Assembly (NCBI RefSeq): GCF_000222485.1
Contig: NC_015914.1
Location: 2,800,501-2,864,500 of the forward strand
Length of the DNA stretch: 64,000 bases
Origin: Cyclobacterium marinum DSM 745
Lineage (GTDB): Bacteria; Bacteroidota; Bacteroidia; Cytophagales; Cyclobacteriaceae
Direction: 5' to 3'
The position numbers were made by a program, and so were the translations under genes. Shown piece after piece: positions 54,863 through 63,989 of the stretch. The notes under the pieces were generated by a model. The model was not told the DNA's origin, did not search any database, and saw only the letters and a program-made list of their open reading frames with translations. Every line of letters starts with the position of its first letter. The first letter of the stretch is position 1.

Positions 54863-55728
54863 ATATAGGAAACCACCAACCCCAACAACTCCCTGACCCA
54901 AAAACCATCCAGCCTCAAATCATGTTGTCTTTGGATTATTATACAGAAGGACCTGTTATAGGGGGTGATGGTTTCCTTTATTTTACATCCCTAGCCGGAG
55001 AAGGGATCTGCCGCTATGAAGATAAGGGCTATATTGTGTGGGGCAAAGGAAAAAGGCCAAACGGACAAGCAATCATGGCAAATGGCGATCATTTGCTTTG
55101 TGACAGCCTAGCATCTAGAGTGGTAAGGTACAGTGCTAAAGGTGAATTTTTGGGAGAAGTTTCCCCTGAATTTATAAATGGAGTAAAGGTCAATTGCCCC
55201 AATGATATTGCTGTTCATACAGATAAAGGATTTTACTTTACAGACTCTATTCGACACAAAGGGGCGGTTTATTTTGTCGGATGGGGGGGGGGAGCTTATG
55301 CAGTTGCTACTGATATAGATTTTCCAAATGGTATAGTTTACCATAAAGAAAAAAAATGCTTGTATGTGGCAGAGAGTTATAAAAATAGGGTGTTAGCCAT
55401 TAATCTGGAACTTCCTATTTCCAGCCCCAATTACTTGAGAGTGCTGGCCAACCTCCCTTACAATGATCAAAACAGAGCTACCGGAAATTTACCTGACGGT
55501 ATGGCTATAGATGCTGATGGAAGGTTGTGGGTAGCCCATTATGGAATGCAAGCCATTCAGGTTCTTTCAGAAACTGGAGATCTGCTTGCTACTTATGATT
55601 CAGGAATCCCTCTAACCAGTAACCTGTGCTTTTCAGATGGATGCCTTTGGATAACAGGTGGTTTGGGGGAGCCCGGTCCGGGAAGAATTAGTAGGATACA
55701 TGTTGGCATCGAAGGGATGCCTATATAA
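54859..55728 (+). CDS. SMP-30/gluconolactonase-like propeller protein
   Basis: Calcium-dependent six-bladed propeller lactonase family, 289 aa, cytoplasmic. Visible features: EGPVIGGDGFLYFTSLAG near the N-terminus (metal-binding Glu), VNCPNDIAVHTDKGFYFTD (Asn ligand), GNLPDGMAIDADGRLWVAHY (Asp ligand). Hydrolysis of a sugar lactone after dehydrogenation would pair with the Gfo/Idh/MocA enzyme encoded next. Its ATG overlaps the stop of the M81 gene. Confidence 0.85.
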   Translation: MNIGNHQPQQLPDPKTIQPQIMLSLDYYTEGPVIGGDGFLYFTSLAGEGICRYEDKGYIVWGKGKRPNGQAIMANGDHLLCDSLASRVVRYSAKGEFLGEVSPEFINGVKVNCPNDIAVHTDKGFYFTDSIRHKGAVYFVGWGGGAYAVATDIDFPNGIVYHKEKKCLYVAESYKNRVLAINLELPISSPNYLRVLANLPYNDQNRATGNLPDGMAIDADGRLWVAHYGMQAIQVLSETGDLLATYDSGIPLTSNLCFSDGCLWITGGLGEPGPGRISRIHVGIEGMPI

Positions 55729-55747
55729 AGATTGGAACTGAGAAAGA

Positions 55748-56734
55748 ATGATAAGAATTGGGATTATTGGCGCAGGGAATTTCAGCTCGAGGCATATTGA
55801 AGCAATTCATCAAATACCGACAATTGAAATCAAGGCAGTTTGCAGAAGAGATCCACTTGCATTGGCCATGCTTACGGATAAATACAAGCTAGTTGGGAAG
55901 ACAGATTATCGTCAATTGATAAACAATCGGGATATTGATGCAGTGCTAATCGCTACTCCTCACCACTTGCATACCCAAATAGCTATAGAGGCAGCAGGTG
56001 CTGGAAAGCATGTGCTGCTGGAAAAACCAATGGCTTCCACGTATGCTGATTGCAAAGCTATTAATGATGCCTGTAATCAATCGGGAGTAGTTCTGATGAT
56101 TGGGCAGGTTGCGCAATTCTCTCCCGGGTTCAAAGTTGCAAAAAAATGTATCGACTCTGGGGAAATTGGAGAGATTCAAATGGTAAAGGCTACTTCAATC
56201 TCCTTTTGGAAACATGGAGATAGGAAGGACTGGCATTTAAAAAAAATATCAGGAGGAGGATATTTACTCACCGTAGCCATTCACCAATTAGATGCACTAT
56301 GCGCATTGGTGCCTGCTGAGGTTACTTCTGTATTCGCTTCCATGACCAATGCTTTTCATGGAGATGAAGTGGACGATGGGGGACTGATATTTTTGGGGTT
56401 CAAGAATGGTCAAAAGGCTTCACTTCACTACACCGGTTTTAAAGACGGAGTAAATGAAATAAGCATTGATATCAATGGGAGCAAAGGGAGTCTGAGGCTT
56501 GACAATACAAAGGGGGCATTTCTAGGTAGAGACCAAAAATACCAACTTCTACCAGGTTCTTTTTCAAGGGATTGGATGAACGAAGGATTGGTTAATCAAT
56601 GGAAAGAATTTTCTGAGGCCATATTAAATGGTAGAGAACCAATGGCTTCCGGGAATCGAACATTAAAAGTGATGGAAGTGTTATTTGCAGCTTTTGAATC
56701 AGCTTCTTCCGGAAAGACGATAAAGCTTAATTAA
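55748..56734 (+). CDS. Gfo/Idh/MocA-family sugar oxidoreductase
   Basis: NAD(P)-dependent dehydrogenase for sugars or inositols, 328 aa. The Rossmann loop GIIGAGNFSSRHIEAI is at residues 4-19, the family EKPMA motif follows in VLLEKPMASTY, and the second domain has the GGGYLLTVAIHQLDAL helix with the catalytic His/Asp. 20 bp after the SMP-30-like gene and 29 bp before the transporter fusion. Together with the lactonase it suggests oxidation of the imported sugar to a sugar acid. Confidence 0.88.
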   Translation: MIRIGIIGAGNFSSRHIEAIHQIPTIEIKAVCRRDPLALAMLTDKYKLVGKTDYRQLINNRDIDAVLIATPHHLHTQIAIEAAGAGKHVLLEKPMASTYADCKAINDACNQSGVVLMIGQVAQFSPGFKVAKKCIDSGEIGEIQMVKATSISFWKHGDRKDWHLKKISGGGYLLTVAIHQLDALCALVPAEVTSVFASMTNAFHGDEVDDGGLIFLGFKNGQKASLHYTGFKDGVNEISIDINGSKGSLRLDNTKGAFLGRDQKYQLLPGSFSRDWMNEGLVNQWKEFSEAILNGREPMASGNRTLKVMEVLFAAFESASSGKTIKLN

Positions 56735-56763
56735 AATCAAAAAATAGAAAACAAAAGAATAAA

Positions 56764-59322
56764 ATGTATTCAACTTTAGAGAAACCCTTTTTCCTCAGCT
56801 TTTTTTTAATTCTTTTCGTTTTTCAAGCAGTAGGTAAGGAGGTGGTATGGGAGGTGTTACCTGCTATTCCCGATAAAGAAGGATTTGCAGGGATGTTTGC
56901 TGGAACTAGTAATGGAGTGCTATTGGTTGGTGGAGGAGCTAATTTTCCTGAAAAGAGACCTTGGGAAGGAGGAGAGAAGTTTTGGTATGATGAAATCTAT
57001 TTTATGGAAGACATTGAAACCGGCTGGAAACTTTCAAAGCAAAAACTTCCTCAAAAGTTGGGCTATATGGTTTCCGGAACCTATAAAAATAAGGTATGGG
57101 TGATTGGTGGGAATGATGCTAAAGCGCATACAGATTTGGTGATCAGCTTGGCTTACCAAAACGGAGAAGTCGTAATTGAGAATGATTATCCTCAATTGCC
57201 GGTCCCATTGGCCAATATGACCGGAGCCATTGTGAACGGAATTTTATACGTTTTGGGGGGACAGCAGACTCCTACAGGTTTGGCAGAAACAAAATTTTAT
57301 ATCCTGGATTTAAATAGAAATAAAGAGGATATGAAATGGGTTGAAGGTCCTATTTTTCCGGGAAAGGCCAGAATACAGGCTGTAGCTGCTTCGCACAAAG
57401 ATGTTTTTTATGTTTTTAGTGGTTTTACGCTTCATCATAATACAGATGGTAGTTTGGGAAGGAAATTGCTAAAAGATGCCTACAGGTTTATTCCATCTGA
57501 GCAACCAAAGGAGGGTATATGGCAGCAAATAAATAATTTACCTAGAGGAGTTGCAGCCGCCCCTTCACCCGCATTCAGTCTAGGTGGAGACCATATTCTA
57601 ATTGCCGGAGGTTTAGATGAAGAAACCTTAAAGCACACAGACCCCGCAAGTCATCCTGGTTTTTTAGACAAAATGTTAGCTTACAATACCAATGCTGAAA
57701 AATGGGTAGAAATGGGAGATATGCCTGAAGGGAGTTCAAGGGTAACAGCACCATCTGCTTTTTGGAAAGGTTTTTGGGTTGTTCCTAATGGGGAAAAAGG
57801 TCCGGGAGTAAGGTCCCCTAAAGTCATGGGTTTGGCTACACAAAATCCCTTTGGAATGGCTAACTGGTTGACACTGGGAGCCTATTTGGCTTGCATGTTG
57901 GGAATAGGCTTTTACTTTTCAAAAAGAGAAAATACCACAACTGAATATTTTCTGGCCGGGAAAAGGATACCCTGGTGGGCTGCCGGGTTAAGTATCTACG
58001 GGACACAATTAAGTGCGATTACTTTTATGGCCATACCTGTCATCGTTTATGCCACCAATTGGCGTTTGGCAGTAGGTTCCTTTATGATCCTTGCCATTGT
58101 ACCTTTAATTGTAAAATATTATCTGCCTTTTTTTAGAAGATTAAATATAACAACGGCCTATCAATACTTGGAATTGAGGTTTGATATTCGTGTAAGATTG
58201 TTGGGTAGTTTGACATTTATATTGCTACAACTTGCCCGGATGGGGGTTGTACTTTATCTTCCGGCCATTGCCATCTCTTCCGTAACCAATATGGATATTT
58301 TCTTGTGCATCGCTATAATGGGTGTATTTAGTACCATTTATACCGTACTCGGAGGCATGGAAGCAGTTATTTGGACGGATGTAATTCAAGTGGTTGTTTT
58401 ACTTGGAGGTGCGTTGCTTTCCATATTTATTGCAATAGCCAATATTGATGGAGGATTTTCTACTGTTATTGAAGTAGGGATGCGGTTAGATAAATTCAAG
58501 CTTATAGACTGGTCTTGGGATTATACCCAACTGGTGTTTTGGGTGGCAATTATTGGATTCTTTTTCTTAAACTTAATCCCATACTCCTCAGATCAAGTGG
58601 TAATACAGCGTTATCTTACTGTCAAAGATGAAAAGGAGGCAGCCAAAAGTCTTTGGACCAATGGGTTAATTACCATACCCGGAATATTTTTATTTTTTGG
58701 GTTGGGGACGGTGCTGTTCGTGTATTACCTTACCAATCCGGAGAAAATAGTAAGTGCCAATCCCGAAGAGCTTTTACCCTATTATATAGTAGCTGAGCTT
58801 CCTTTAGGGATAGCAGGATTGGTAATTGCGGGAATTTTTGCCGCCAGTATGTCTTCGCTCGATAGTAGTATGAATAGTATTGCAACCGCATACATAACAG
58901 ATATCCATCGGTACCTTAAGCCGGGGCTTAAGGATGGAGCATACCTGAAATTGGCTAAAACTATTACCGTCATCATGGGGGTTTTTGGAACCCTAACAGC
59001 AATTTGGATAGCTGCTACTGAAGTAGGTTTTATTTTTGACTTTTTCCAAAAGTTATTAGGGATGATTGGTGGCTGCCTTGCCGGGGTTTTTATTTTGGCT
59101 ATTTTTAGTCAAAGAGCCAATTCCACAGGTGTGGTGATTGGAACGCTTTCAGGGGCAGGTATAACCTTTCTTGTCAGTAAATTTACTGATGTAAATGGTT
59201 ATCTCTATGGAGCAATAGGTGTGTTAAGCTGTGTCGCAATAGGTTTTATTTTTAGTTTAATTTTTCCCGATAGTAAAAGCCAGATCAAAGGGCTTACTTA
59301 CAAATCAATAATTAAGAAGTAG
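56764..59322 (+). CDS. kelch (NanM-like) mutarotase fused to sodium:solute symporter
   Basis: An 852-aa two-part protein. After a signal peptide (about 1-25), residues 26-355 form a kelch propeller with the hallmark of cyclically permuted NanM/YjhT mutarotases (VGGGANFPEKRPWEGG, residues about 58-73; VLGGQQTP; IAGGLDEETL). From about residue 362 to the end is an SSS-family symporter with about thirteen helices (EYFLAGKRIPWWAAGLSIYG; AASMSSLDSSMNSIATAY with the Na-site serines). NanM interconverts sialic acid anomers in the periplasm, so the fusion would deliver the right anomer directly to its transporter. It ends the operon. Confidence 0.88.
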   Translation: MYSTLEKPFFLSFFLILFVFQAVGKEVVWEVLPAIPDKEGFAGMFAGTSNGVLLVGGGANFPEKRPWEGGEKFWYDEIYFMEDIETGWKLSKQKLPQKLGYMVSGTYKNKVWVIGGNDAKAHTDLVISLAYQNGEVVIENDYPQLPVPLANMTGAIVNGILYVLGGQQTPTGLAETKFYILDLNRNKEDMKWVEGPIFPGKARIQAVAASHKDVFYVFSGFTLHHNTDGSLGRKLLKDAYRFIPSEQPKEGIWQQINNLPRGVAAAPSPAFSLGGDHILIAGGLDEETLKHTDPASHPGFLDKMLAYNTNAEKWVEMGDMPEGSSRVTAPSAFWKGFWVVPNGEKGPGVRSPKVMGLATQNPFGMANWLTLGAYLACMLGIGFYFSKRENTTTEYFLAGKRIPWWAAGLSIYGTQLSAITFMAIPVIVYATNWRLAVGSFMILAIVPLIVKYYLPFFRRLNITTAYQYLELRFDIRVRLLGSLTFILLQLARMGVVLYLPAIAISSVTNMDIFLCIAIMGVFSTIYTVLGGMEAVIWTDVIQVVVLLGGALLSIFIAIANIDGGFSTVIEVGMRLDKFKLIDWSWDYTQLVFWVAIIGFFFLNLIPYSSDQVVIQRYLTVKDEKEAAKSLWTNGLITIPGIFLFFGLGTVLFVYYLTNPEKIVSANPEELLPYYIVAELPLGIAGLVIAGIFAASMSSLDSSMNSIATAYITDIHRYLKPGLKDGAYLKLAKTITVIMGVFGTLTAIWIAATEVGFIFDFFQKLLGMIGGCLAGVFILAIFSQRANSTGVVIGTLSGAGITFLVSKFTDVNGYLYGAIGVLSCVAIGFIFSLIFPDSKSQIKGLTYKSIIKK

Positions 59323-59834
59323 TTAATGCGTATGCTTCCTTAAAATACCGTAGATCTTAAAATGTTGCCAAAATGACAGTTCTATCTGTCATTTTGCGCG
59401 TATAAGTCATTTTCATAATTAAATTTGGAATGGTTTTGGATTGAAACCTTTACAATGATGAGCTAGGTCTATAATTGAATGAGGGGTTTGGTATCTATTA
59501 GTTTTTCCATTCAATGATTTACTTGATTTTTATGGGTTTTTGTTAATATATTAGGTTTAATTGAACGCTTTAGAAAAAAAATACCAAAAGGTAATGCAAA
59601 GCTTCAACCTTTTGACATGACATCATGTTAATAATATGCAAGAGGTTAACGGTTGAATGAATGAGGTTTTTATTTGGTTTCTTTTATTTAATATAGAATA
59701 TGTTAGAAGAAATTTCCGTTTTTATGTTAAATGCTGTTAAATACTAAACCTAAAGACCAAGTGGCATCGTTTTAGAAGTGATTTTAGTAATAATACTAGG
59801 TATTAATTGATGTAAATTAAAAGAAAGGTATACA
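59323..59834. other. 512-bp intergenic region upstream of htrA
   Basis: No gene. It contains three inverted repeats: 59369-59396 (11-bp arms), 59585-59614 (8-bp arms, CAAAAGGT) and 59615-59628 (ACATGA-CA-TCATGT). The clustering suggests regulation of the protease gene, the first repeat possibly also ending the utilisation operon. Confidence 0.5.
59369..59396. promoter_or_regulatory. perfect palindromic hairpin (terminator or operator)
   Basis: CAAAATGACAG at 59369-59379 and its exact complement at 59386-59396 surround a 6-nt loop. There is no T-run behind it, so either a transcript-end hairpin for the symporter gene or a protein-binding palindrome serving htrA. Confidence 0.45.
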
Positions 59835-61316
59835 ATGAATAGAAAACAATTTTTCCTTGGAATCGTGCTTGCTTCTTTAATTGGGGGCTTGGTGGCTGTA
59901 CTTGGAGTTGGGTTATTGCAAACCAACCAAGATACATCTACCAATTTTACAGAAAAGCAAAATGCTAGTTTGGTAAACTGGCTAAATGATGAAAGTTTTG
60001 TGGTTCCTGAAGGGATAAATTTCGTAGCCTCTGCGGCTCAGGTTACGCCTGCTGTAGTACATGTAAGAAGTACAGTTTCGGTGAGTAGAAGTCAGCAGGG
60101 TTTAGACCCAATGGAGGAGTTATTTGGTTTTAGGTCTCCAAGAGGTGAATCTACTCCAAGAGAAGGAAGGAGTTCAGGATCTGGAGCTGTGATTTCTGAG
60201 GATGGTTATATAGTTACCAATAATCATGTGATAGAAAATGCATCTAAGGTGGAAATTACCTTGGAAGATAACCGTAGGTATACAGCAAGGGTTATAGGAG
60301 CAGATCCAACCACGGATTTAGCATTATTAAAAATTGAAGCTAATAACTTACCTTTTATTCCTTTTGGGGATTCAGACCAAGCACAGATTGGTGAATGGGT
60401 ACTTGCAGTTGGAAATCCGTATGAGTTGAATTCTACGGTGACAGCCGGGATAATTAGTGCTAAATCTCGAAATATTGGTATTCTAAGAGATGAGAATAAT
60501 TTACAAGTAGAATCTTTTATTCAAACAGATGCAGCTGTAAATCCCGGAAATTCCGGAGGGCCGTTGGTAAATCTTAATGGCGAGATTATTGGTATAAATA
60601 CTGCTATCGCTTCCAGAACGGGTGGTTTTAGTGGTTATTCCTTCGCAGTACCAAGTAGCATTGCCAAGAAGGTAATGGATGATTTGTTAGAGTTTGGCGC
60701 AGTACAAAGAGGGCTTTTAGGAGTGACCATCCAAGATGTCAACGCAGACCTTGAAGAAACACTAGGTGAAGACATCAAAGCTGATAGAGGAGTGTTTGTT
60801 GTTGAGGTTAGAGAAGGTAGTGGTGGCGAAGAGGCTGGTCTTAAGAGAGGGGATGTTATCATAGGTGTTGATGGCGTTGACACCTATACTACTTCTTCTT
60901 TGCAAGAAAGAGTAGCCAGAAAGCGACCCGGGGATAAAGTTGTTGTTAAGTTTCTTAGAGATGGTAAGGAAATGGAAACGACTGCTACGCTGAAGAATAC
61001 CTCAGGCGACACTAAAGTAGTGGTTAAAGTCATTCCAAAAATTACTGAGTTTGAAGGTGTGGTTTTTGAAGACCTGAAAGTAGAATACCAAGAAAGACTT
61101 GAGTTGGAAGGTGGAGCAACCATAACCTCCATTGATAACAAAGCGTGGAGAGAAGCAGGAGTGCAAGAAGGCTTTATTATCACCAAAATAGGTAGGACAA
61201 AGATTCTTAATGGTGAAGATGTAGTCAAAGCACTTAAAAGCTATGAAGGCGAGGAAGTAATTGTTTTAGGTGTTTATCCAAATGGTCAACGCTCTTATTA
61301 CGAGTTGGATCTATAA
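59835..61316 (+). CDS. HtrA/DegP-family periplasmic serine protease
   Basis: Protein quality-control protease of the cell envelope, 493 aa, with an uncleaved or cleaved N-terminal hydrophobic segment (about 6-28). The trypsin-like triad is complete: His131 (TNNHVIEN), Asp161 (TTDLALLKI) and Ser240 (GNSGGPLVN). Two PDZ domains follow, the first well conserved (about 285-385; RGLLGVTIQDVN, DVIIGVDGVDT), the second shorter at the C-terminus. It has its own 512-bp upstream region with palindromes and a strong terminator, so it is monocistronic. Confidence 0.94.
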   Translation: MNRKQFFLGIVLASLIGGLVAVLGVGLLQTNQDTSTNFTEKQNASLVNWLNDESFVVPEGINFVASAAQVTPAVVHVRSTVSVSRSQQGLDPMEELFGFRSPRGESTPREGRSSGSGAVISEDGYIVTNNHVIENASKVEITLEDNRRYTARVIGADPTTDLALLKIEANNLPFIPFGDSDQAQIGEWVLAVGNPYELNSTVTAGIISAKSRNIGILRDENNLQVESFIQTDAAVNPGNSGGPLVNLNGEIIGINTAIASRTGGFSGYSFAVPSSIAKKVMDDLLEFGAVQRGLLGVTIQDVNADLEETLGEDIKADRGVFVVEVREGSGGEEAGLKRGDVIIGVDGVDTYTTSSLQERVARKRPGDKVVVKFLRDGKEMETTATLKNTSGDTKVVVKVIPKITEFEGVVFEDLKVEYQERLELEGGATITSIDNKAWREAGVQEGFIITKIGRTKILNGEDVVKALKSYEGEEVIVLGVYPNGQRSYYELDL

Positions 61317-61344
61317 TCTCTTAAAATGTAAGTCAATAATTGAT

Positions 61345-61372
61345 AAAAAGGCTACCGATTGGTAGCCTTTTT
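61345..61372 (+). terminator. Rho-independent terminator of htrA
   Basis: 12-bp perfect stem (AAAAAGGCTACC at 61345-61356, complement at 61361-61372) with a GATT loop and the stem's own T-run; 29 bp after the stop codon. Confidence 0.95.
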
Positions 61373-61519
61373 ATTTAATGTGGTTTGGGTTGTTGTATTT
61401 TTAGTATAAATCCATAGGTAAAAATCAGCCAGTCAGATAGTTGGTGGCCAAGTTTCTATTGATTTGTAGTTCTGGAGCATTTTTGTTGAATTTTTTATTC
61501 GAAAAAACCCAGTTTAATT

Positions 61520-61550
61520 TTTGCAACATTAAAATTTAACCCTACATTTG
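61520..61550 (+). promoter_or_regulatory. strong promoter of the tRNA-Val genes and array
   Basis: TTTG at 61520-61523 and TACATTTG at 61543-61550, spacer 19 bp: a full match to the Bacteroidota consensus and of the strength expected for stable RNA genes. Transcription should start near 61557, about 118 nt before the first tRNA. Confidence 0.8.
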
Positions 61551-61674
61551 CAATCCAAATCGGGGAATTTACCGCTGTCAATTGCTTATCGAGCACCTTG
61601 TTCATCCGGTATAAATTAGTCGAAATGGGAATGTTTGAAATTTAAAGTGATTTCAGAATAAGAAATAAAGTATT

Positions 61675-61752
61675 GGGAGTTTAGCTCAGTTGGTTCAGAG
61701 CATCTGCCTTACAAGCAGAGGGTCGGGGGTTCGAATCCCTCAACTCCCACCA
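61675..61752 (+). tRNA. tRNA-Val (anticodon UAC), copy 1
   Basis: 78 nt with encoded CCA. Acceptor GGGAGTT pairs with AACTCCC; D arm GCTC/GAGC; anticodon stem TCTGC/GCAGA with loop CTTACAA; variable GGGTC; T arm with TTCGAAT. Intact by every arm. A 50-bp spacer without terminator links it to copy 2. Confidence 0.97.
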
Positions 61753-61802
61753 CAAGCATTTGAAAGCGAAAGGCTGAATAATAGTCAAAAGTTTTAAATA
61801 TT

Positions 61803-61880
61803 GGGAGTTTAGCTCAGTTGGTTCAGAGCATCTGCCTTACAAGCAGAGGGTCGGGGGTTCGAATCCCTCAACTCCCACCA
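61803..61880 (+). tRNA. tRNA-Val (anticodon UAC), copy 2
   Basis: Identical over all 78 nt to copy 1, CCA encoded. It is followed immediately by a terminator hairpin and then by the GIY-YIG array, so it is the likely insertion target that stayed intact. Confidence 0.97.
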
Positions 61881-61881
61881 C

Positions 61882-61905
61882 AAGCCTTTTTAGAAGGCTT
61901 TTTTT
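61882..61905 (+). terminator. tRNA terminator, repeated in every array unit
   Basis: 7-bp stem AAGCCTT / AAGGCTT, loop TTTAG, then a T-run; begins one base after the CCA. Near-identical copies follow each tRNA remnant at 62233-62255, 62583-62605, 62933-62955, 63290-63313 and 63641-63663; a last one is cut by the window end (63991 on). Each GIY-YIG ATG lies a few bases after the T-run. Confidence 0.85.
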
Positions 61906-61909
61906 ATTT

Positions 61910-62514
<605 letters not shown>

Positions 62515-62519
62515 CATTT

Positions 62520-62581
62520 GATTCAGAGCATTCCGATTTACATCGGAAGGGTCGGGGGTTCGAATCCCTCAACTCCCACCA
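62520..62581 (+). other. tRNA-Val 3' remnant 2
   Basis: Identical to remnant 1, including the altered but paired anticodon arm. Confidence 0.9.
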
Positions 62582-62609
62582 CAAGCCTTTTAGAAGGCTT
62601 TTTTTATTT

Positions 62610-62864
62610 ATGCACTGTCACTTTTATATATTGTTTTCCAGATGCAAAAATCGATATTATATCGGAGCGAGCTGTGATGAACTTAAAGAAAGGGTTCGCA
62701 GGCATAATTCCAACCACAAGAAAGGTTTTACGGGAACAGTGAATGACTGGGAGTTGGTTTATTCTGAAGACTTTAAATCAAAGGAGGAAGCCTTCTCCAG
62801 AGAGCGGGAAGTTAAAAAATGGAAAAGCCGTAAGAAAATTGAGACGCTAATAAGCTCAACATGA
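62610..62864 (+). CDS. small GIY-YIG nuclease, array copy 3
   Basis: 84 aa with the protein sequence of copy 1, although the DNA differs (T instead of C in the AAAATCGA segment, and GGG for the AGA-type codon near residue 28). All catalytic residues are kept. Same terminator-to-ATG spacing as the other copies. Confidence 0.85.
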   Translation: MHCHFYILFSRCKNRYYIGASCDELKERVRRHNSNHKKGFTGTVNDWELVYSEDFKSKEEAFSREREVKKWKSRKKIETLISST

Positions 62865-62869
62865 CATTT

Positions 62870-62931
62870 GATTCAGAGCATTCCGATTTACATCGGAAGG
62901 GTCGGGGGTTCGAATCCCTCAACTCCCACCA
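62870..62931 (+). other. tRNA-Val 3' remnant 3
   Basis: Identical to remnant 1. Confidence 0.9.
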
Positions 62932-62959
62932 CAAGCCTTTTAGAAGGCTTTTTTTATTT

Positions 62960-63221
62960 ATGCACTGTCACTTTTATATATTGTTTTCCAGATGCAAAAA
63001 CCAAAAACCGATATTATATCGGAGCGACCTGTGATGAACTTAAAGAAAGAGTTCGCAGGCATAATTCCCACCACAAGAAAGGCTTTACGGGAACAGTGAA
63101 TGACTGGGAGTTGGTTTATTCTGAAGACTTTAAATCAAAGGAGGAAGCCTTCTCCAGAGAGCGGGAAGTTAAAAAATGGAAAAGCCGTAAGAAAATTGAG
63201 ACGCTAATAAGCTCAACATGA
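62960..63221 (+). pseudogene. GIY-YIG array copy 4, frameshifted
   Basis: A 7-bp insertion (a second CCAAAAA at about 63001-63007, evidently a slipped duplication) breaks the frame after residue 13, so the regular ATG at 62960 gives only a short peptide. The rest of the coding sequence, from KNRYYIGAT on, is intact and open in another frame that enters from the upstream tRNA remnant (TTG at 62868); that product would lack the YIL strand. One further change: N35H. Probably inactive. Confidence 0.85.
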
Positions 63222-63572
<351 letters not shown>

Positions 63573-63577
63573 CATTT

Positions 63578-63639
63578 GATTCAGACCCTTCCGATTTACA
63601 TCGGAAGGGTCGGGGGTTCGAATCCCTCAACTCCCACCA
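63578..63639 (+). other. tRNA-Val 3' remnant 5, perfect palindrome variant
   Basis: Differs from the others by two substitutions (GAGCA to GACCC), which turn the 6-bp anticodon-like stem into a perfect 11-bp one: GACCCTTCCGA at 63584-63594 with its complement at 63601-63611 around TTTACA. Both changes increase pairing, as in hairpin-templated repair. Confidence 0.9.
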
Positions 63640-63667
63640 CAAGCCTTTTAGAAGGCTTTTTTTATTT

Positions 63668-63922
63668 ATGCACTGTCACTTTTATATATTGTTTTCCAGG
63701 TGCAAAAACCGATATTATATCAGAGCGACCTGTGATGAACTTAAAGAAAGGGTCCGTAGGTATAATTCCAACCACAAGAAAGGTTTTACGGGAACAGTGA
63801 ATGACTGGGAGTTGGTTTATTCTGAAGACTTTAAATCAAAGGAGGAAGCCTTCTCCAGAGAGCGGGAAGTTAAAAAATGGAAAAGCCGTAAGAAAATTGA
63901 GACGCTAATAAGCTCAACATGA
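63668..63922 (+). CDS. GIY-YIG array copy 6, YIG glycine lost
   Basis: 84 aa, open frame, but the second motif reads YYIR (Gly19 to Arg) and His32 is Tyr, besides S21T. Gly19 of the YIG motif is nearly invariant in the family, so this copy is probably catalytically impaired though still translated. The nucleotides around codons 28-34 are the most divergent of all copies. Confidence 0.8.
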   Translation: MHCHFYILFSRCKNRYYIRATCDELKERVRRYNSNHKKGFTGTVNDWELVYSEDFKSKEEAFSREREVKKWKSRKKIETLISST

Positions 63923-63927
63923 CATTT

Positions 63928-63989
63928 GATTCAGAGCATTCCGATTTACATCGGAAGGGTCGGGGGTTCGAATCCCTCAACTCCCACCA
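63928..63989 (+). other. tRNA-Val 3' remnant 6
   Basis: Identical to remnant 1. The following terminator is cut by the window end at 64000, so at least one further junction lies outside. Confidence 0.9.

Larger units (their letters stand above)
61317..61674. other. 358-bp spacer between htrA and the tRNA genes
   Basis: Holds the htrA terminator (61345-61372) and the promoter of the tRNA transcript (61520-61550). No gene is seen. Confidence 0.6.

Noticed and set aside
36503..59322. Complete classical sialic acid catabolic locus
   Set aside because: Sialidase-like, NanA-like and NanM-like proteins are present, but NanE, NanK, NagA and NagB are not, and the aldolase lacks the usual YXXP; naming it a nan operon would overstate the evidence.
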